A DNA stretch of 64,000 nucleotides from Limnospira fusiformis SAG 85.79 (lineage in GTDB: Bacteria; Cyanobacteriota; Cyanobacteriia; Cyanobacteriales; Microcoleaceae), in assembly GCF_012516315.1 (NCBI RefSeq), contig NZ_CP051185.1, positions 4,469,363-4,533,362 of the forward strand, written 5' to 3'. Positions 13,275 through 21,782 of this stretch are shown in pieces. The notes beneath the pieces were generated by a model. That model ran no database searches and was not told the DNA's origin. It was given only the letters and a program-made list of their open reading frames with translations. Position numbers and translations under genes: made by a program. Every line of letters starts with the position of its first letter. The stretch's first letter is position 1.

Positions 13275-14471
13275 ATGAAGCGAAGAAGTTTCTGCCAATA
13301 TGTTGCAATGGGGTCAGCGTCTTTTGCTGGGATTGTGGGCAGAGATTTGACCTTTGCCATGAGTTCTGCGTCTTCTCAAGTCAAGTCACGCCACAAATGG
13401 GTCGTTTTGTACTGGATGCCTTATGACAATGACCTTGCACGTTTTGGCGAGCCAATCGTTGAAATGTTAACCAATGGTACACAAAACTCTGAAATAGCCG
13501 TAGTTGTTCAATCAGACTATTGGGGTGATCCCCAAATGCGCCGTCGCCAGCTTATTAATGGCACTATCACTGAAGTTGATGTATCAGGAGAAGATAGTAG
13601 CGATGCATCTGCTTTTACAGCGTATCTTGATTGGGCAAATCAGACTTTTGAAGCAGAGCATTGGGCAGTCATTGTTATGGGTCACGGAGGAAAGATTAAT
13701 GAAGTTAGTCCCGACGATCACGGAATAAATCGTCAAACCCGCACATGGATGAGAGTTGACCAGTTTGCAGATGCAGTTAGCACCTTCAATCAATCCGTGC
13801 ATGGGCGGGTTGAACTGCTCTTCTTTCAAAACTGTAATAAAGCCACGCTAGAAGTCGTATACGAAGCGAGGAATTGTGCTAAGTACACTCTTGCCTCCCA
13901 GCTTACTCTTGGTGATCCTAATTACTACTACGAAGGCTTTCTAAATCACCTTGCATCGTCGGCTGATGGGCGTGAAGCAGCCATAGCTATCATGGATTCT
14001 GAAAGGGCTGATATGTTTCACACGCTAACTTTAGTGGACAATCAAGCGGTTGAGCGCATTCCAGAGAAGCTCTCAAGATTGCTTCAGCCGATTCTTAACA
14101 ATCGTTTACTAGCAATTAGCCAATCAGACCTCCCAACCTATCACTACTTTGGTGATCAACATTGTGATGTGCTTGTTCTACTTGGTTATCTCTCAAGGGT
14201 TAGTAATCAGGAGCAAAATGAGTTTGCTGAGTTTGCTGAGTTCCTAAGTTCATCAGTTATTGCATCTTACAAAACAGGAGGAGAACTTTATGGCAGTCGT
14301 CCCTATAGCAACACTAATTCAGAGGAGTTGTGTGGTTTAAGTTTATATCTTCCAGAAACTAGACAAGATATTTCTCGCTATAGTTCTCTTGCCTTATATC
14401 AAGGAGTTGATTTAGTAAGTTTATACAGTAAGTTTATACAGAGGGATAGTTACCACTTGATAAGCGAGTGA
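13275..14471 (+). CDS. Clostripain-type (C11) cysteine peptidase, exported; cassette-borne
   Basis: A 398-residue protein. The N-terminus MKRRSFCQYVAMGSASFAGI has a twin-arginine-like pair and a hydrophobic stretch, suggesting export. The body has the clan CD peptidase layout: KWVVLYWMPYDNDLA strand, catalytic His137 in VMGHGGK, catalytic Cys187 in LFFQNCNKATLE (the clostripain FxxCxM position). C11 peptidases cleave after basic residues and often self-activate. It is the single gene of a cassette bounded by attI 13172 and attC 14486. HIP1 octamers are absent, unlike the surroundings. Target unknown; defence, cell-death or peptide maturation are all possible. Confidence 0.85.
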   Translation: MKRRSFCQYVAMGSASFAGIVGRDLTFAMSSASSQVKSRHKWVVLYWMPYDNDLARFGEPIVEMLTNGTQNSEIAVVVQSDYWGDPQMRRRQLINGTITEVDVSGEDSSDASAFTAYLDWANQTFEAEHWAVIVMGHGGKINEVSPDDHGINRQTRTWMRVDQFADAVSTFNQSVHGRVELLFFQNCNKATLEVVYEARNCAKYTLASQLTLGDPNYYYEGFLNHLASSADGREAAIAIMDSERADMFHTLTLVDNQAVERIPEKLSRLLQPILNNRLLAISQSDLPTYHYFGDQHCDVLVLLGYLSRVSNQEQNEFAEFAEFLSSSVIASYKTGGELYGSRPYSNTNSEELCGLSLYLPETRQDISRYSSLALYQGVDLVSLYSKFIQRDSYHLISE

Positions 14472-14485
14472 AGTATGGTAGAGCG

Positions 14486-14582
14486 ATACAACAATTCTGG
14501 TGCAGCGGACTAACAAAGTTGGTTGGTGTTGCGGCAGAGGTTATTGACAGCCGCTGACCAGAACCGTTAAATCCTATCAAGG
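14486..14582 (+). repeat. attC: attC site 3
   Basis: R'' ATACAAC (14486-14492), inner boxes GGTGCAGCGGACT and AGCCGCTGACC, R' GTTAAAT (14576-14582). The cassette starts TTGTAC at 13173, so its own R' GTTGTAC complements R'' at six of seven positions. Confidence 0.85.
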
Positions 14583-14860
14583 TGGGGATGTGCTGTTTTT
14601 GAAGACAATACCTACCTTTCAACAACATTGGCAGGTTCAGGGAAGTATACCCCCTTTCCAAGAGCGCGATCGCACTATGCTCAATCTGCCTGAGAGCTGC
14701 GATAATGGATAGAATGGGTACAAAGTTCTGGGTGAAGGGGCAATGACTGAGTTGCTTGAGGGGGCGATCGCCTAATTGAAAACTTTGCCTGCTGATGAGC
14801 AAGATGACGGCACTGTTGCCTAAAGGGGTGATCAACGATGAAACCGGTACCCAGTGGAGC
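14577..14860 (+). repeat. Common leader repeat (copy 3) with antitoxin relic
   Basis: Starts TTAAATCCTATCAAGG. The small internal frame is uninterrupted here apart from its start (CTG), reading PTFQQHWQVQG and PPFQERDRTMLNLPES. It is followed by an antitoxin relic [10 protein letters not shown] with an early stop. No complete gene until 14938. Confidence 0.65.
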
Positions 14861-14937
14861 TTGATTCCCCCCATCACCCGTTAACCGTTCAGTGTCAATC
14901 CTGCCATAATGCAAGATATGCACCTGGAGGTGAGATG

Positions 14938-15192
14938 ATGGAACAACGAACTCTTGAAGGAACCTGGGAAGAGATTCTACTTTACGCGCCTGAACTGGCT
15001 GGACGGCGGGTAAAGCTGACTGTACTATCCTCTGACGATTCTAACTCCCAACACCCAGTTACTCTAGATCAGATCTTGAGAGGGAGGGTAGGACGGATTC
15101 GGTTTCAACCATCTAGCTTATCCGCACGTACCAAAGCAGCCTTTGCAGACATTCTGGCGGATAAATACAAGTTACCGAGATTAGACCAGTGA
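14938..15192 (+). CDS. VapB-type antitoxin
   Basis: An 84-residue protein MEQRTLEGTWEEILLYAPEL followed by AGRRVKLTVL and a helical tail (FADILADKYKLPRLDQ). The TLEGTWEEI start recurs in the chimera at 6948-7274. GGAGGTGAG just upstream is a strong ribosome-binding site serving ATG 14935 or 14938. Its TGA overlaps the GTG start of the PIN toxin. Confidence 0.75.
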   Translation: MEQRTLEGTWEEILLYAPELAGRRVKLTVLSSDDSNSQHPVTLDQILRGRVGRIRFQPSSLSARTKAAFADILADKYKLPRLDQ

Positions 15193-15596
15193 CACTCTGT
15201 GATGCTTCTGCGCTGATTGCTCTGATTAATCAGGATGATGACAACCATGATCGCTGTGTTAGTGTTCTGCCATCTCTTCCAGCACCTCTAGTCACCACTT
15301 GGTCATGTTTTACCGAAGCCATGTATTTATTAGGTCGGTATGGTGAGTGGCCAGCACAGATGGAGTTATGGGGCTACATCGCTGACCAAATCCTTGTGTT
15401 TCATTTCTCTGATAAGCCAGAACAGATGCGAATGCAGGCATTGATGGAACAGTATCGGGATATCCCGATGGATCTAGCAGATGCATCTCTAGTGGCTACT
15501 GCTGAATCCCTTAATCAGAAACAAATCTTTACTCTTGACAGGGATTTTTATATTTATCGTCTTCCAGGAAATCAACCTTTTGATGTTGTCCCCTGA
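15189..15596 (+). CDS. vapC: VapC-type PIN toxin
   Basis: A 135-residue protein from a GTG start: MTLCDASALIALINQDDDNH, TWSCFTEAMYLLGRYGEWPA, MDLADASLVATAESLNQKQI, TLDRDFYIYRLPG. The first Asp (CDAS), central Glu, DLADASLV and TLDRDF acidic residues are all present. Complete, coupled with its antitoxin, and followed 22 bases later by a collapsed attC. Confidence 0.87.
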   Translation: MTLCDASALIALINQDDDNHDRCVSVLPSLPAPLVTTWSCFTEAMYLLGRYGEWPAQMELWGYIADQILVFHFSDKPEQMRMQALMEQYRDIPMDLADASLVATAESLNQKQIFTLDRDFYIYRLPGNQPFDVVP

Positions 15597-15618
15597 AATG
15601 GCGATGGAATATGCCGAG

Positions 15619-15638
15619 GGCTAACTTAACCGTTAAAT
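15619..15638 (+). repeat. Collapsed attC (20 bp)
   Basis: R'' GGCTAAC, six bases TTAACC, R' GTTAAAT. See 12512. Confidence 0.55.
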
Positions 15639-15808
15639 CTTATCAAGGTGGTGATGTGATGTTTTTGGAGACAATGCCTACTTTTCAACAACATTGGCAG
15701 GAGCAGGGAAGTCTACCCGCTTTCCAAGAGCGCGATCGCACTATGCTCAATCTACCTGAGAGCCGCGATAATTGATAAAATGGGGATAAAATTCTGGGTG
15801 AAGGGGCA
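15633..15808 (+). repeat. Common leader repeat (copy 4), small ORF intact
   Basis: This copy keeps the leader's small frame open: an ATG at 15659 gives 38 residues (MFLETMPTFQQHWQEQGSLP, AFQERDRTMLNLPESRDN) to the TGA at 15773-15775. Most other copies have a stop after PTF. Whether the peptide is made is unknown. Confidence 0.6.
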
Positions 15809-15952
15809 ATGACTGAGTTGCTTGAGGGGGCAATGCAGATCCTGCGGGCGAAGCTCTACGATATTAAACTCCAGGAGCGGCAGGAGGAGGTGACTTCGTT
15901 GCGGCGATCGCAGGTGGGGACGGGGGCGCGATCAGAATCGTTTTTAATATAA
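15809..15952 (+). pseudogene. Truncated antitoxin/RF-1 chimera
   Basis: [20 protein letters not shown], then [14 protein letters not shown], then a junction to SFLI and stop. It is the chimera of 12566-12862 cut after about 43 codons, and the VapBC pair at 15982-16637 has taken the place of its 3' half. Confidence 0.7.
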
Positions 15953-15981
15953 TCTAGACTATCTGCACTAGAGGGCGATCT

Positions 15982-16212
15982 ATGTTACTGCAAAACCTCA
16001 AGGAAGAAGCGGTCAAGTTATCACCGAGCGATCGACTTGCGTTGGTCAGTGCCATCATTGAGTCCTTGCAGAATACCCCAAGTCCAAAGCCTGATCGTTC
16101 TGGTGCAATTCGACGGATGCGCGGCTTACTCAAAACAGACCAGCCTGCACCCACTGACGAAGAAGTAGCTGCGATGCTAGAAGAGCGTCGGGTGGAGAAT
16201 TACCTTCAGTGA
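15982..16212 (+). CDS. VapB-type antitoxin
   Basis: A 76-residue protein MLLQNLKEEAVKLSPSDRLA, then LVSAIIESLQN and AAMLEERRVENYLQ. The xLSPSDRLALVSAIIESL pattern is the helical cyanobacterial antitoxin type. The stop overlaps the GTG of the PIN toxin. Confidence 0.78.
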   Translation: MLLQNLKEEAVKLSPSDRLALVSAIIESLQNTPSPKPDRSGAIRRMRGLLKTDQPAPTDEEVAAMLEERRVENYLQ

Positions 16213-16637
16213 GAGTTTTAATCGATACCAATATTCTCCTAGATTTTCTATTGCAGAGAGAGCCATTTTTCCACGATGCAGAACGAATGTTCCAGGCGAT
16301 CGATTCTGGTCAGATCGTTGGGTATGCCACCGCTACAACGCTCACAGATATTTTCTACATTGCTCGAAGGCACACAGGCAGCATCGAACAAGCACGGCAA
16401 GCAGTTTTAGAGACATTGACAGTGATGGAGATCTGCCCTGTGAACCGGGAGGTTTTAGAGGTAGCGTTTAGCTCAGGTTTGGCTGACTACGAGGATGCCA
16501 TTCAGGTTGCTTGTGCTGTAGCTCAGGGGCTTGATGCCATCTTGACCCGCGATAGTCAAGTTTTTTTAAATTCATCTGTACCTGTGTTATCGGTTCAGGA
16601 GTGCTTGCATCGCTTGGAAGAACCCAATAACGATTAG
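16209..16637 (+). CDS. vapC: VapC-type PIN toxin
   Basis: A 142-residue protein from GTG: MRVLIDTNILLDFLLQREPF, TATTLTDIFYIARRHTGSIE, LADYEDAIQVACAVAQGLDA, ILTRDSQVF. All four PIN acidic positions are visible (IDTN, TD in TTLTD, YEDAI, TRDS). It is a paralogue of the gene at 38520. It lies tail-to-tail with intI, 100 bases away. Confidence 0.88.
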   Translation: MRVLIDTNILLDFLLQREPFFHDAERMFQAIDSGQIVGYATATTLTDIFYIARRHTGSIEQARQAVLETLTVMEICPVNREVLEVAFSSGLADYEDAIQVACAVAQGLDAILTRDSQVFLNSSVPVLSVQECLHRLEEPNND

Positions 16638-16737
16638 GGGTTTGGGAGGCGAAGATTGCAAGCCTGCCCATTGTCAACAGTTGGGTGGTGGATTTTGTCA
16701 ACCTCCGGAATGTGGGTTTAAGTCTGTTTCTGAACGC

Positions 16738-17718
16738 TCACTCACCCAGTTCATCCAAAGGACTGCGAACCCCTCGGCCACCGCGATTAAGAACGTGGGT
16801 GTAAATCCTGGTGGTTTTCACATCTTTGTGGCCTAACAGTTCTTGCACTGTGCGAATGTCATAGCCATCCTCAAGCAAGTGGGTGGCAAAGCTATGGCGG
16901 AGGGTGTGGCAACTCCCGTGTTTGGTGATACTGGCTTCTTGTTTGGCTTGCTTCATCCTGCGTTGAATGCGATCTTCAGAGAGATGATGACGGCGAACGG
17001 CTCCGGAACGGGGGTCACGAGAACGATGAGCGGCTGGAAATACATACTGCCAGCCCCATTCTCGTTGGGCATTGGGATATTTGCGGGCGAGGGCATCGGG
17101 TAGCTCAACTTCGCCGTACCCGTCGAGGAGTTCGCGATCGTGGGCGAGTTTGGTGCGGGCAATGTGTTGTTGAAGGGGGAGGATGAGCGATCGGGGCAAC
17201 ATGGTGATGCGATCCTTTTTGCCTTTGCTGTTACGGATGAGGATTTGGCCATGGTCAAAGTCCACGTCGTTAACTCGCAGTCGTAGGCATTCAGTCAACC
17301 GCATCCCAGTCCCGTAGAGTAGGCGGATGACTAAGGCCTCCGGGTCATCCCCAACCTTAGCCAGGATTGCCAGGACTTCCGGGCGCGAGAACACAGTGGG
17401 CAACCGTTTGGGGTGCTGGGGCCGCTCAATGCCATCAAGGTCTGGCAAGGGAGGGTCAAGAACTTGGCGGTAGAGAAAGAGCAAGGCACTGAGGGCAACG
17501 TTTTGGGTGGAGGCAGCCATTTTTTTATCGACCGCGAGGTGGGATAGGTAGGCGCGGACTTCTGGTACGCCCATCTCTCTGGGGTGGCGTTTTTGGTGAA
17601 AGAGGATGAAGTCTTGGATGTAATAGAGATAGGACTTCTCGGTTTTGCGACTGAGATGCCGGAAGCGGATGGCTTGGCGCACGCGCTCAAGAAGTTTGGG
17701 CGATTGAGGCACTTCCAT
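16738..17718 (-). CDS. intI: Integron integrase (IntI), full length
   Basis: A 326-residue tyrosine recombinase. Residues 1-100 are the SAM-like N-terminal arm-binding domain ([19 protein letters not shown]). The catalytic residues are present: Arg in [17 protein letters not shown], Lys in [25 protein letters not shown], and the final [19 protein letters not shown] with Tyr. Between them is the extra segment specific to IntI ([20 protein letters not shown], then [14 protein letters not shown]). IntI recombines attC with attI. It points left, with palindrome, promoter and attI at its 5' side, the standard integron layout. The copy at 21783 is nearly identical. Confidence 0.95.
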   Translation of the reverse strand: MEVPQSPKLLERVRQAIRFRHLSRKTEKSYLYYIQDFILFHQKRHPREMGVPEVRAYLSHLAVDKKMAASTQNVALSALLFLYRQVLDPPLPDLDGIERPQHPKRLPTVFSRPEVLAILAKVGDDPEALVIRLLYGTGMRLTECLRLRVNDVDFDHGQILIRNSKGKKDRITMLPRSLILPLQQHIARTKLAHDRELLDGYGEVELPDALARKYPNAQREWGWQYVFPAAHRSRDPRSGAVRRHHLSEDRIQRRMKQAKQEASITKHGSCHTLRHSFATHLLEDGYDIRTVQELLGHKDVKTTRIYTHVLNRGGRGVRSPLDELGE

Positions 17719-17749
17719 GACAGGACTTGCGCTAAAAGACGACGAAAAG

Positions 17750-17781
17750 GGGTGTTAGACCGCACGTGCGCGATAATAACC
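17750..17781. promoter_or_regulatory. Palindrome upstream of intI (diverged copy)
   Basis: Same position relative to intI as the perfect palindrome at 13061-13092. The core CCGCACGTGCG is kept but the outer arms (GGGTGTTAGA versus CGATAATAACC) have diverged. Confidence 0.45.
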
Positions 17782-17808
17782 ATAATATCGGAGTTAGACC
17801 GCCAGTGC

Positions 17809-17867
17809 TTGACAACATCCTCCAGGGGTGAGTTATCCTGTAATTGCGGTCTAATAAATAGTTGTAC
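17809..17867 (+). promoter_or_regulatory. attI: attI-like site with putative cassette promoter
   Basis: TTGACA at 17809-17814, GAGTTATCC, then CTAATAAATAGTT; crossover G^TT at 17861/17862. It feeds the ORF-less cassette and then the NotI-type restriction cassette. Confidence 0.65.
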
Positions 17868-18002
17868 TGCCTGCGTAGTACGGGACTTGACATACTATGC
17901 TACCATCTAAGAAGCGCAGTCACCACAACACTTCGTTGGAGCCGACAAACACCGTTAGCCCGACGACGCTGGCTAAGCGTCGTTCGCGGCTCAACTCCGC
18001 CG
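17862..18002 (+). other. ORF-less integron cassette
   Basis: A 141-bp cassette between the attI crossover (17861/17862) and the attC crossover (18002/18003). Apart from its attC it has only about 60 bp, with a TTGACATACTATGCTACCAT stretch that could act as a promoter pointing into the next cassette. It encodes no recognisable protein. ORF-less cassettes can carry promoters or small RNAs. Confidence 0.6.
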
Positions 18003-18008
18003 TTAGCT
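17923..18008 (+). repeat. attC: attC site 4
   Basis: R'' CCACAAC (17923-17929), inner boxes CGTTGGAGCCGAC and GCGGCTCAACTCCG, R' GTTAGCT (18002-18008). The inner boxes and spacers closely resemble classical mobile-integron attC sites. R'' complements its cassette's R' (GTTGTAC) at five of seven positions. Confidence 0.88.
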
Positions 18009-18228
18009 AGACCGGTAGCGAAGGGTAAACCCCCTCCCCCTGATTTATGAATGCCCCGTAGATGGGACTACAAGTGCTGTTGCTGAGTGGTTGCAACTTT
18101 GGGGTTGAGTGTAGCTTGACTTTGATGCTGCCCTAGACTAATACATTAGCTCTATCTACTGTATAATCCCCTAAAGGTTTAAAGACCTGTAGAAACACCA
18201 GTACTGCTTGAAAGTTCAAGGCTCAAAA

Positions 18229-19356
18229 ATGCGAATAGAGGATGATGCTCCATCACAACCACCAGAGAACCTTCGATTACCACTATTTGGTGATTGTGTC
18301 ATAGCCAATCAAGACTTTCAAAAGAAATTTGAAAATTATCAAGTCAATGAAAGCATCGCCCCTTTGCTTATGTTGGGAGATGTTCTTGAAGTTATGAAAG
18401 AGCTACCCAGTGATTCTTTCGATTGTTGTATGACTAGTCCACCCTATTGGGGAAAAAGAGAATATGACGCAGGCGGAATCGGATTAGAGCCGGATTTCAA
18501 TACTTATATAGATAACTTATGCTTAGTTTTCTCTGAGGTTCATAGAGTTCTGAAGAAAACAGGCTCTTTTTGGCTCAATATTGGTGATTCTTACTACAAC
18601 AAAAACTTACTCGGCTTACCGTGGCGTATTGCCTTGAACTTGACAGATAATCAAGGCTGGATTCTAAGGAATAGCGTTATTTGGAACAAAGTAAAAGGAG
18701 GACCAGACAATTCAAAGGATAGATTGAGAAATATACATGAAAATGTGTTTCACTTCGTGAAGTCATCAAGATATTACTACGATATAGATTCTATTCGTTC
18801 TTCACCCAGAAAGACGAAAGTAGTGAATGGTTCTGTTGTTTCTGCGACGGGTGTCACTGGGGTTCGCTATAAACGAAAAATCGAGCTATCCACTGACCTA
18901 TCTGAAAATGAAAAACACAATGCTTATCAGGCATTGGAAGAAATTCTCCGTCAAGTTTCTGATGGCATCATTTCTGATTTCAGGATGATTATTCGAGGAC
19001 AACAAAGAACCACACATTCTGATTCTGAGAAAGTTTCTGGTCGAGCCAAAGAACTCAAGGAAAAAGGATTTTACTTTCTGAAATATCATCCTAAAGGATC
19101 TAAACCAAGTGATGTTTGGGAAATTCTTCCAGAAGATGCTCAAAAACGAGAACTTCACTTTGCGCCCTATCCCGTCGATCTTTGTAAAATCCCAATATCT
19201 TCCACGTGTCCACCTAACGGGATTATTCTAGATCCTTTTTGTGGTACTGGAACTACGATGCTTGTAGCCCAGCTACTTGGCAGAAAGTCCTGCGGGATAG
19301 ATCTTTCCCCTCAGTACTTAGAGATAGCGAAAGAAAGAAGCGAAACAATTTTATGA
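18229..19356 (+). CDS. Site-specific DNA methyltransferase (beta class, probably N4-cytosine)
   Basis: From the ATG at 18229 (a TTG at 18208 would add seven residues) the protein has motif IV TSPPYWGKREY near residue 70, the SPPYW form typical of N4-cytosine methylases, and the AdoMet motif DPFCGTGTTMLVAQ near the C-terminus. IV-before-I is the beta arrangement. Between them lies the target-recognition region. Its stop overlaps the restriction gene start (ATGA at 19353-19356). It protects DNA from the partner NotI-type nuclease. It lies in one cassette with that gene. Confidence 0.9.
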   Translation: MRIEDDAPSQPPENLRLPLFGDCVIANQDFQKKFENYQVNESIAPLLMLGDVLEVMKELPSDSFDCCMTSPPYWGKREYDAGGIGLEPDFNTYIDNLCLVFSEVHRVLKKTGSFWLNIGDSYYNKNLLGLPWRIALNLTDNQGWILRNSVIWNKVKGGPDNSKDRLRNIHENVFHFVKSSRYYYDIDSIRSSPRKTKVVNGSVVSATGVTGVRYKRKIELSTDLSENEKHNAYQALEEILRQVSDGIISDFRMIIRGQQRTTHSDSEKVSGRAKELKEKGFYFLKYHPKGSKPSDVWEILPEDAQKRELHFAPYPVDLCKIPISSTCPPNGIILDPFCGTGTTMLVAQLLGRKSCGIDLSPQYLEIAKERSETIL

Positions 19357-20207
19357 GCAAAATAATTGAGATTTTTGGATATTCAAGAAATCAACCCGAA
19401 CATATAGATTTGGCCAGTCTTATTCAAGGGCAACATTGTCCATATTTAAAAAGACGTTGTATAAAAGTCCGCAAAAGCCAACCTGATATATCTATAGGCA
19501 CCTGCTCAGTAGTCTATGGCAAAAATTCTATTCCGGTCATTATTTGTCCTCATAGGTTACTAGAGAGAAAACAGATCTTTATAGACTGCTTACACTTGCT
19601 CACCAACCATGAACCTGGAAATGAATTGCATGTTGTTTCAGAAATTTCAATTCCAGGAGGCAATGTAGATTATTTTCTCGTATCTGCCTTAAATAATAAG
19701 GTGAAGGATTTCGTTGGCATTGAACTCCAAACACTGGATACAACTGGCACTGTTTGGCCGGAACGCCAACGGTTACTTGAAGAACTTGGAGTTCCTACAG
19801 AAGATAACCAAAGTCAATCTAAAAAGACCTTCGGTATGAACTGGAAAATGACAGCAAAAACAATCCTTATACAGCTACATCATAAGATTGAGACTTTTGA
19901 GCACATCAATAAAAAGCTTGTTCTTGTAATTCAAGATTGTTTTCTAGATTATATACAGCGTGAATTTAGCTTTTCACATGTTAGTCATCAAGCTCAATTA
20001 GGAGATTCTATGCATATTCATGCATATCAGATGACGGAGCAACCAGACCATTCTTTCAGGTTAGCGTTGGGTTGTCGTTTAAGTACAGATGTGGAGGGTA
20101 TTGCTAGATGCCTTGGTCTTCAAGCAGAGGCGAATATTGAACTTGAGCAAATTGTTAAAGCCTTAGAGTCGAAGTTGTCGGTGAACACCCTTTTTACTCC
20201 TATATAA
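19353..20207 (+). CDS. NotI-family type II restriction endonuclease
   Basis: A 284-residue protein starting MSKIIEIFGYSRNQP. Four cysteines at about 29, 36, 51 and 65 (HCPYLKRRCIKVRK, IGTCSVVYG, IICPHRLLER) match the iron-binding Cys4 site of NotI. A PD-ExQ-type active site follows (GGNVDYFLV ... VGIELQTLDTTGTVWP). NotI itself cuts GCGGCCGC; this enzyme's site is not predictable from sequence. The start at 19353 overlaps the methylase stop, so the two are co-translated. No HIP1 octamer in the cassette, consistent with outside origin. Confidence 0.88.
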   Translation: MSKIIEIFGYSRNQPEHIDLASLIQGQHCPYLKRRCIKVRKSQPDISIGTCSVVYGKNSIPVIICPHRLLERKQIFIDCLHLLTNHEPGNELHVVSEISIPGGNVDYFLVSALNNKVKDFVGIELQTLDTTGTVWPERQRLLEELGVPTEDNQSQSKKTFGMNWKMTAKTILIQLHHKIETFEHINKKLVLVIQDCFLDYIQREFSFSHVSHQAQLGDSMHIHAYQMTEQPDHSFRLALGCRLSTDVEGIARCLGLQAEANIELEQIVKALESKLSVNTLFTPI

Positions 20208-20217
20208 CCTCTTGACT

Positions 20218-20303
20218 AGCTAACACTGCGTTGGTGCGGACGGAACAGAGGTTATCGATGGGAGTCCGATATTATCTGCCGCCGCACAACTTCACCGTTA
20301 AAT
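20218..20303 (+). repeat. attC: attC site 5
   Basis: R'' AGCTAAC (20218-20224) and R' GTTAAAT (20297-20303), inner boxes GGTGCGGACGG and CCGCCGCACAACTTC. R'' is the exact complement of GTTAGCT at 18002, defining the restriction-modification cassette as 18003-20297. Confidence 0.9.
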
Positions 20304-20501
20304 TTTATCAAGGTGGGAATGTGATGTTTTTCGAGACAATGCCTACTTTTTAACAACATTGGTAGGATCAGGGAGGTCTACCCCCTTTCCAAGAGTGCGA
20401 TCGCACTATGCTCAATCTACCTGAGAGCCGCGATCATCGATAGAATGGGGATAAAGTTCTGGGTAGAGTGGCAATGACTGAGTTGCTGGAGCGTGCGATT
20501 T
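20298..20501 (+). repeat. Common leader repeat (copy 5)
   Basis: Same element as 10307 and 11476, starting TTAAATTTTATCAAGG and carrying the stop-interrupted small frame and the antitoxin-start relic. Confidence 0.75.
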
Positions 20502-20669
20502 GCATCAAGATTGGGTCATCAAGCGATGCGTCGTTTTGTATCCAACATGACACCTAATACGGTTCAAGTTGAGCCTCTCATTCCAGAGGACTTAGTACGG
20601 GTGCATGAAATTTTGGAACAGTATGCTGATAACCAGCTTGATTTTACCCCCTTGCTTACTAAAAAATAG
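20502..20669 (+). pseudogene. PIN toxin C-terminal relic (copy 2)
   Basis: Identical to 11680-11847; part of the duplicated platform unit. Confidence 0.55.
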
Positions 20670-20678
20670 AGGATTAAA

Positions 20679-20933
20679 ATGATTGTCACACTAGATCTGC
20701 CAGCAGAATTAGAAGATGAACTGTCTCTTGAGGCATCCCAGTTAAAGCTACCTATCACAGAGTATATTTTGCGTGTCCTATCGTTTCGCCCGTTTCTTCA
20801 AAATCCGCCAAAAACAGGTGCAGAACTTGTTACTTACTGGGAAAATAGCGGAATTATCAACTCTCGTCCTGATATTACCGATAGTCAAGAATATGCTCGC
20901 AGATTACGTCGTGAAGCTGAAACCCGTGAGTGA
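20679..20933 (+). CDS. VapB-type antitoxin (platform copy 2)
   Basis: Protein identical to that at 11857-12111 (MIVTLDLPAELEDELSLEAS). Precedes its PIN toxin within the second intact platform unit. Three identical VapB copies can cross-neutralise all three VapC copies. Confidence 0.8.
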   Translation: MIVTLDLPAELEDELSLEASQLKLPITEYILRVLSFRPFLQNPPKTGAELVTYWENSGIINSRPDITDSQEYARRLRREAETRE

Positions 20934-20947
20934 TTCTAGGTAGCTCC

Positions 20948-21328
20948 ATGTATTTACTTGATACCGATATTTTTATTGACATTCAAAGAGGCTTTACACC
21001 TGCTTTAAGTTGGTTTGTCTCTCTCCAAGAACTGCCCAGTATCCCTGGCTTCGTTGTTATGGAGTTGATTCAGGACGCACAAAATAAGCAACAAGTTCGT
21101 AAAGCCTTGCAACTTGTTGCACCACTACCTGTAGTCTGGCTTACTGAAATTGACTGTGCGCGTGCGCTCTCAGATTTCACGGCTTACCATTTATCACATA
21201 AAGTGGGATTAATTGATGCTTTGATAGCTGCCTGTGCTGTAGGTCAGGGCTTTACCCTTTGCACCTTCAATACTAAGCATTATCGAGTCATTCCAGGACT
21301 AAAAATAGAGCAACCGTATAACCGCTAG
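20948..21328 (+). CDS. vapC: VapC-type PIN toxin (platform copy 2)
   Basis: Same protein as 12126-12506 except one substitution (VVWL instead of VVWP near the middle). All PIN acidic residues kept. The GTG at 20930 is an alternative start. Confidence 0.87.
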   Translation: MYLLDTDIFIDIQRGFTPALSWFVSLQELPSIPGFVVMELIQDAQNKQQVRKALQLVAPLPVVWLTEIDCARALSDFTAYHLSHKVGLIDALIAACAVGQGFTLCTFNTKHYRVIPGLKIEQPYNR

Positions 21329-21333
21329 GCGCG

Positions 21334-21353
21334 GGCTAACTTCACCGTTAAAT
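21334..21353 (+). repeat. Collapsed attC (20 bp)
   Basis: GGCTAAC TTCACC GTTAAAT, identical to the one at 12512. Confidence 0.6.
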
Positions 21354-21387
21354 TCTATCAAGGTGGGGATGTGCTGTTTTTGTAGCA

Positions 21388-21684
21388 ATGACTGAGTTGC
21401 TTGAGCGGGCAATACAGATCCTGCGGGCGAAGCTCTACGATATTAAACTCCAAGAGCGGCAGGAGAAGGTGACTTCGTTGCGGCGATCGCAGGTGGGGAC
21501 GGGGGCGCGATCGGAGAAGATCCGCACCTACAATTACAAGGACAACCGGATCACGGATCACCGTTTGGGGCAAAATTTCACGCTGGCAAATATCCTCGAT
21601 GGGGATATTGATCAGGTGATGGAGGCTTGTATTTCTCAGGATCAGCAGGAGCGGCTGGAGCAGTTGGCGAATGCAACGGAGTGA
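21388..21684 (+). pseudogene. Antitoxin/RF-1 chimera (copy 2)
   Basis: Identical in protein to 12566-12862: a MTELLERAI start fused to the C-terminal part of release factor 1 ([20 protein letters not shown]), without the GGQ domain. Ends about 100 bp from the 3' end of the convergent intI. Confidence 0.8.
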
Positions 21685-21782
21685 GGTGTGGGGTGTGCCC
21701 ACCGACCTTTTTGTTTAATCAACGGTTGGGTGGTGGATTTTGTCAACCTCCGGAATGTGGGTTTAAGTCTGTTTCTGAACGC

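Noticed and set aside
16843-17103. Plus-strand open frames inside the integrase genes (also at 21888 and 28062)
   Set aside because: They are antisense to well-supported intI coding sequence and identical in all copies only because intI is conserved.
19239-19352. Upstream extension of the NotI-type nuclease
   Set aside because: It overlaps the methylase C-terminus in another frame; the ATG at 19353 with an ATGA overlap is the natural start.
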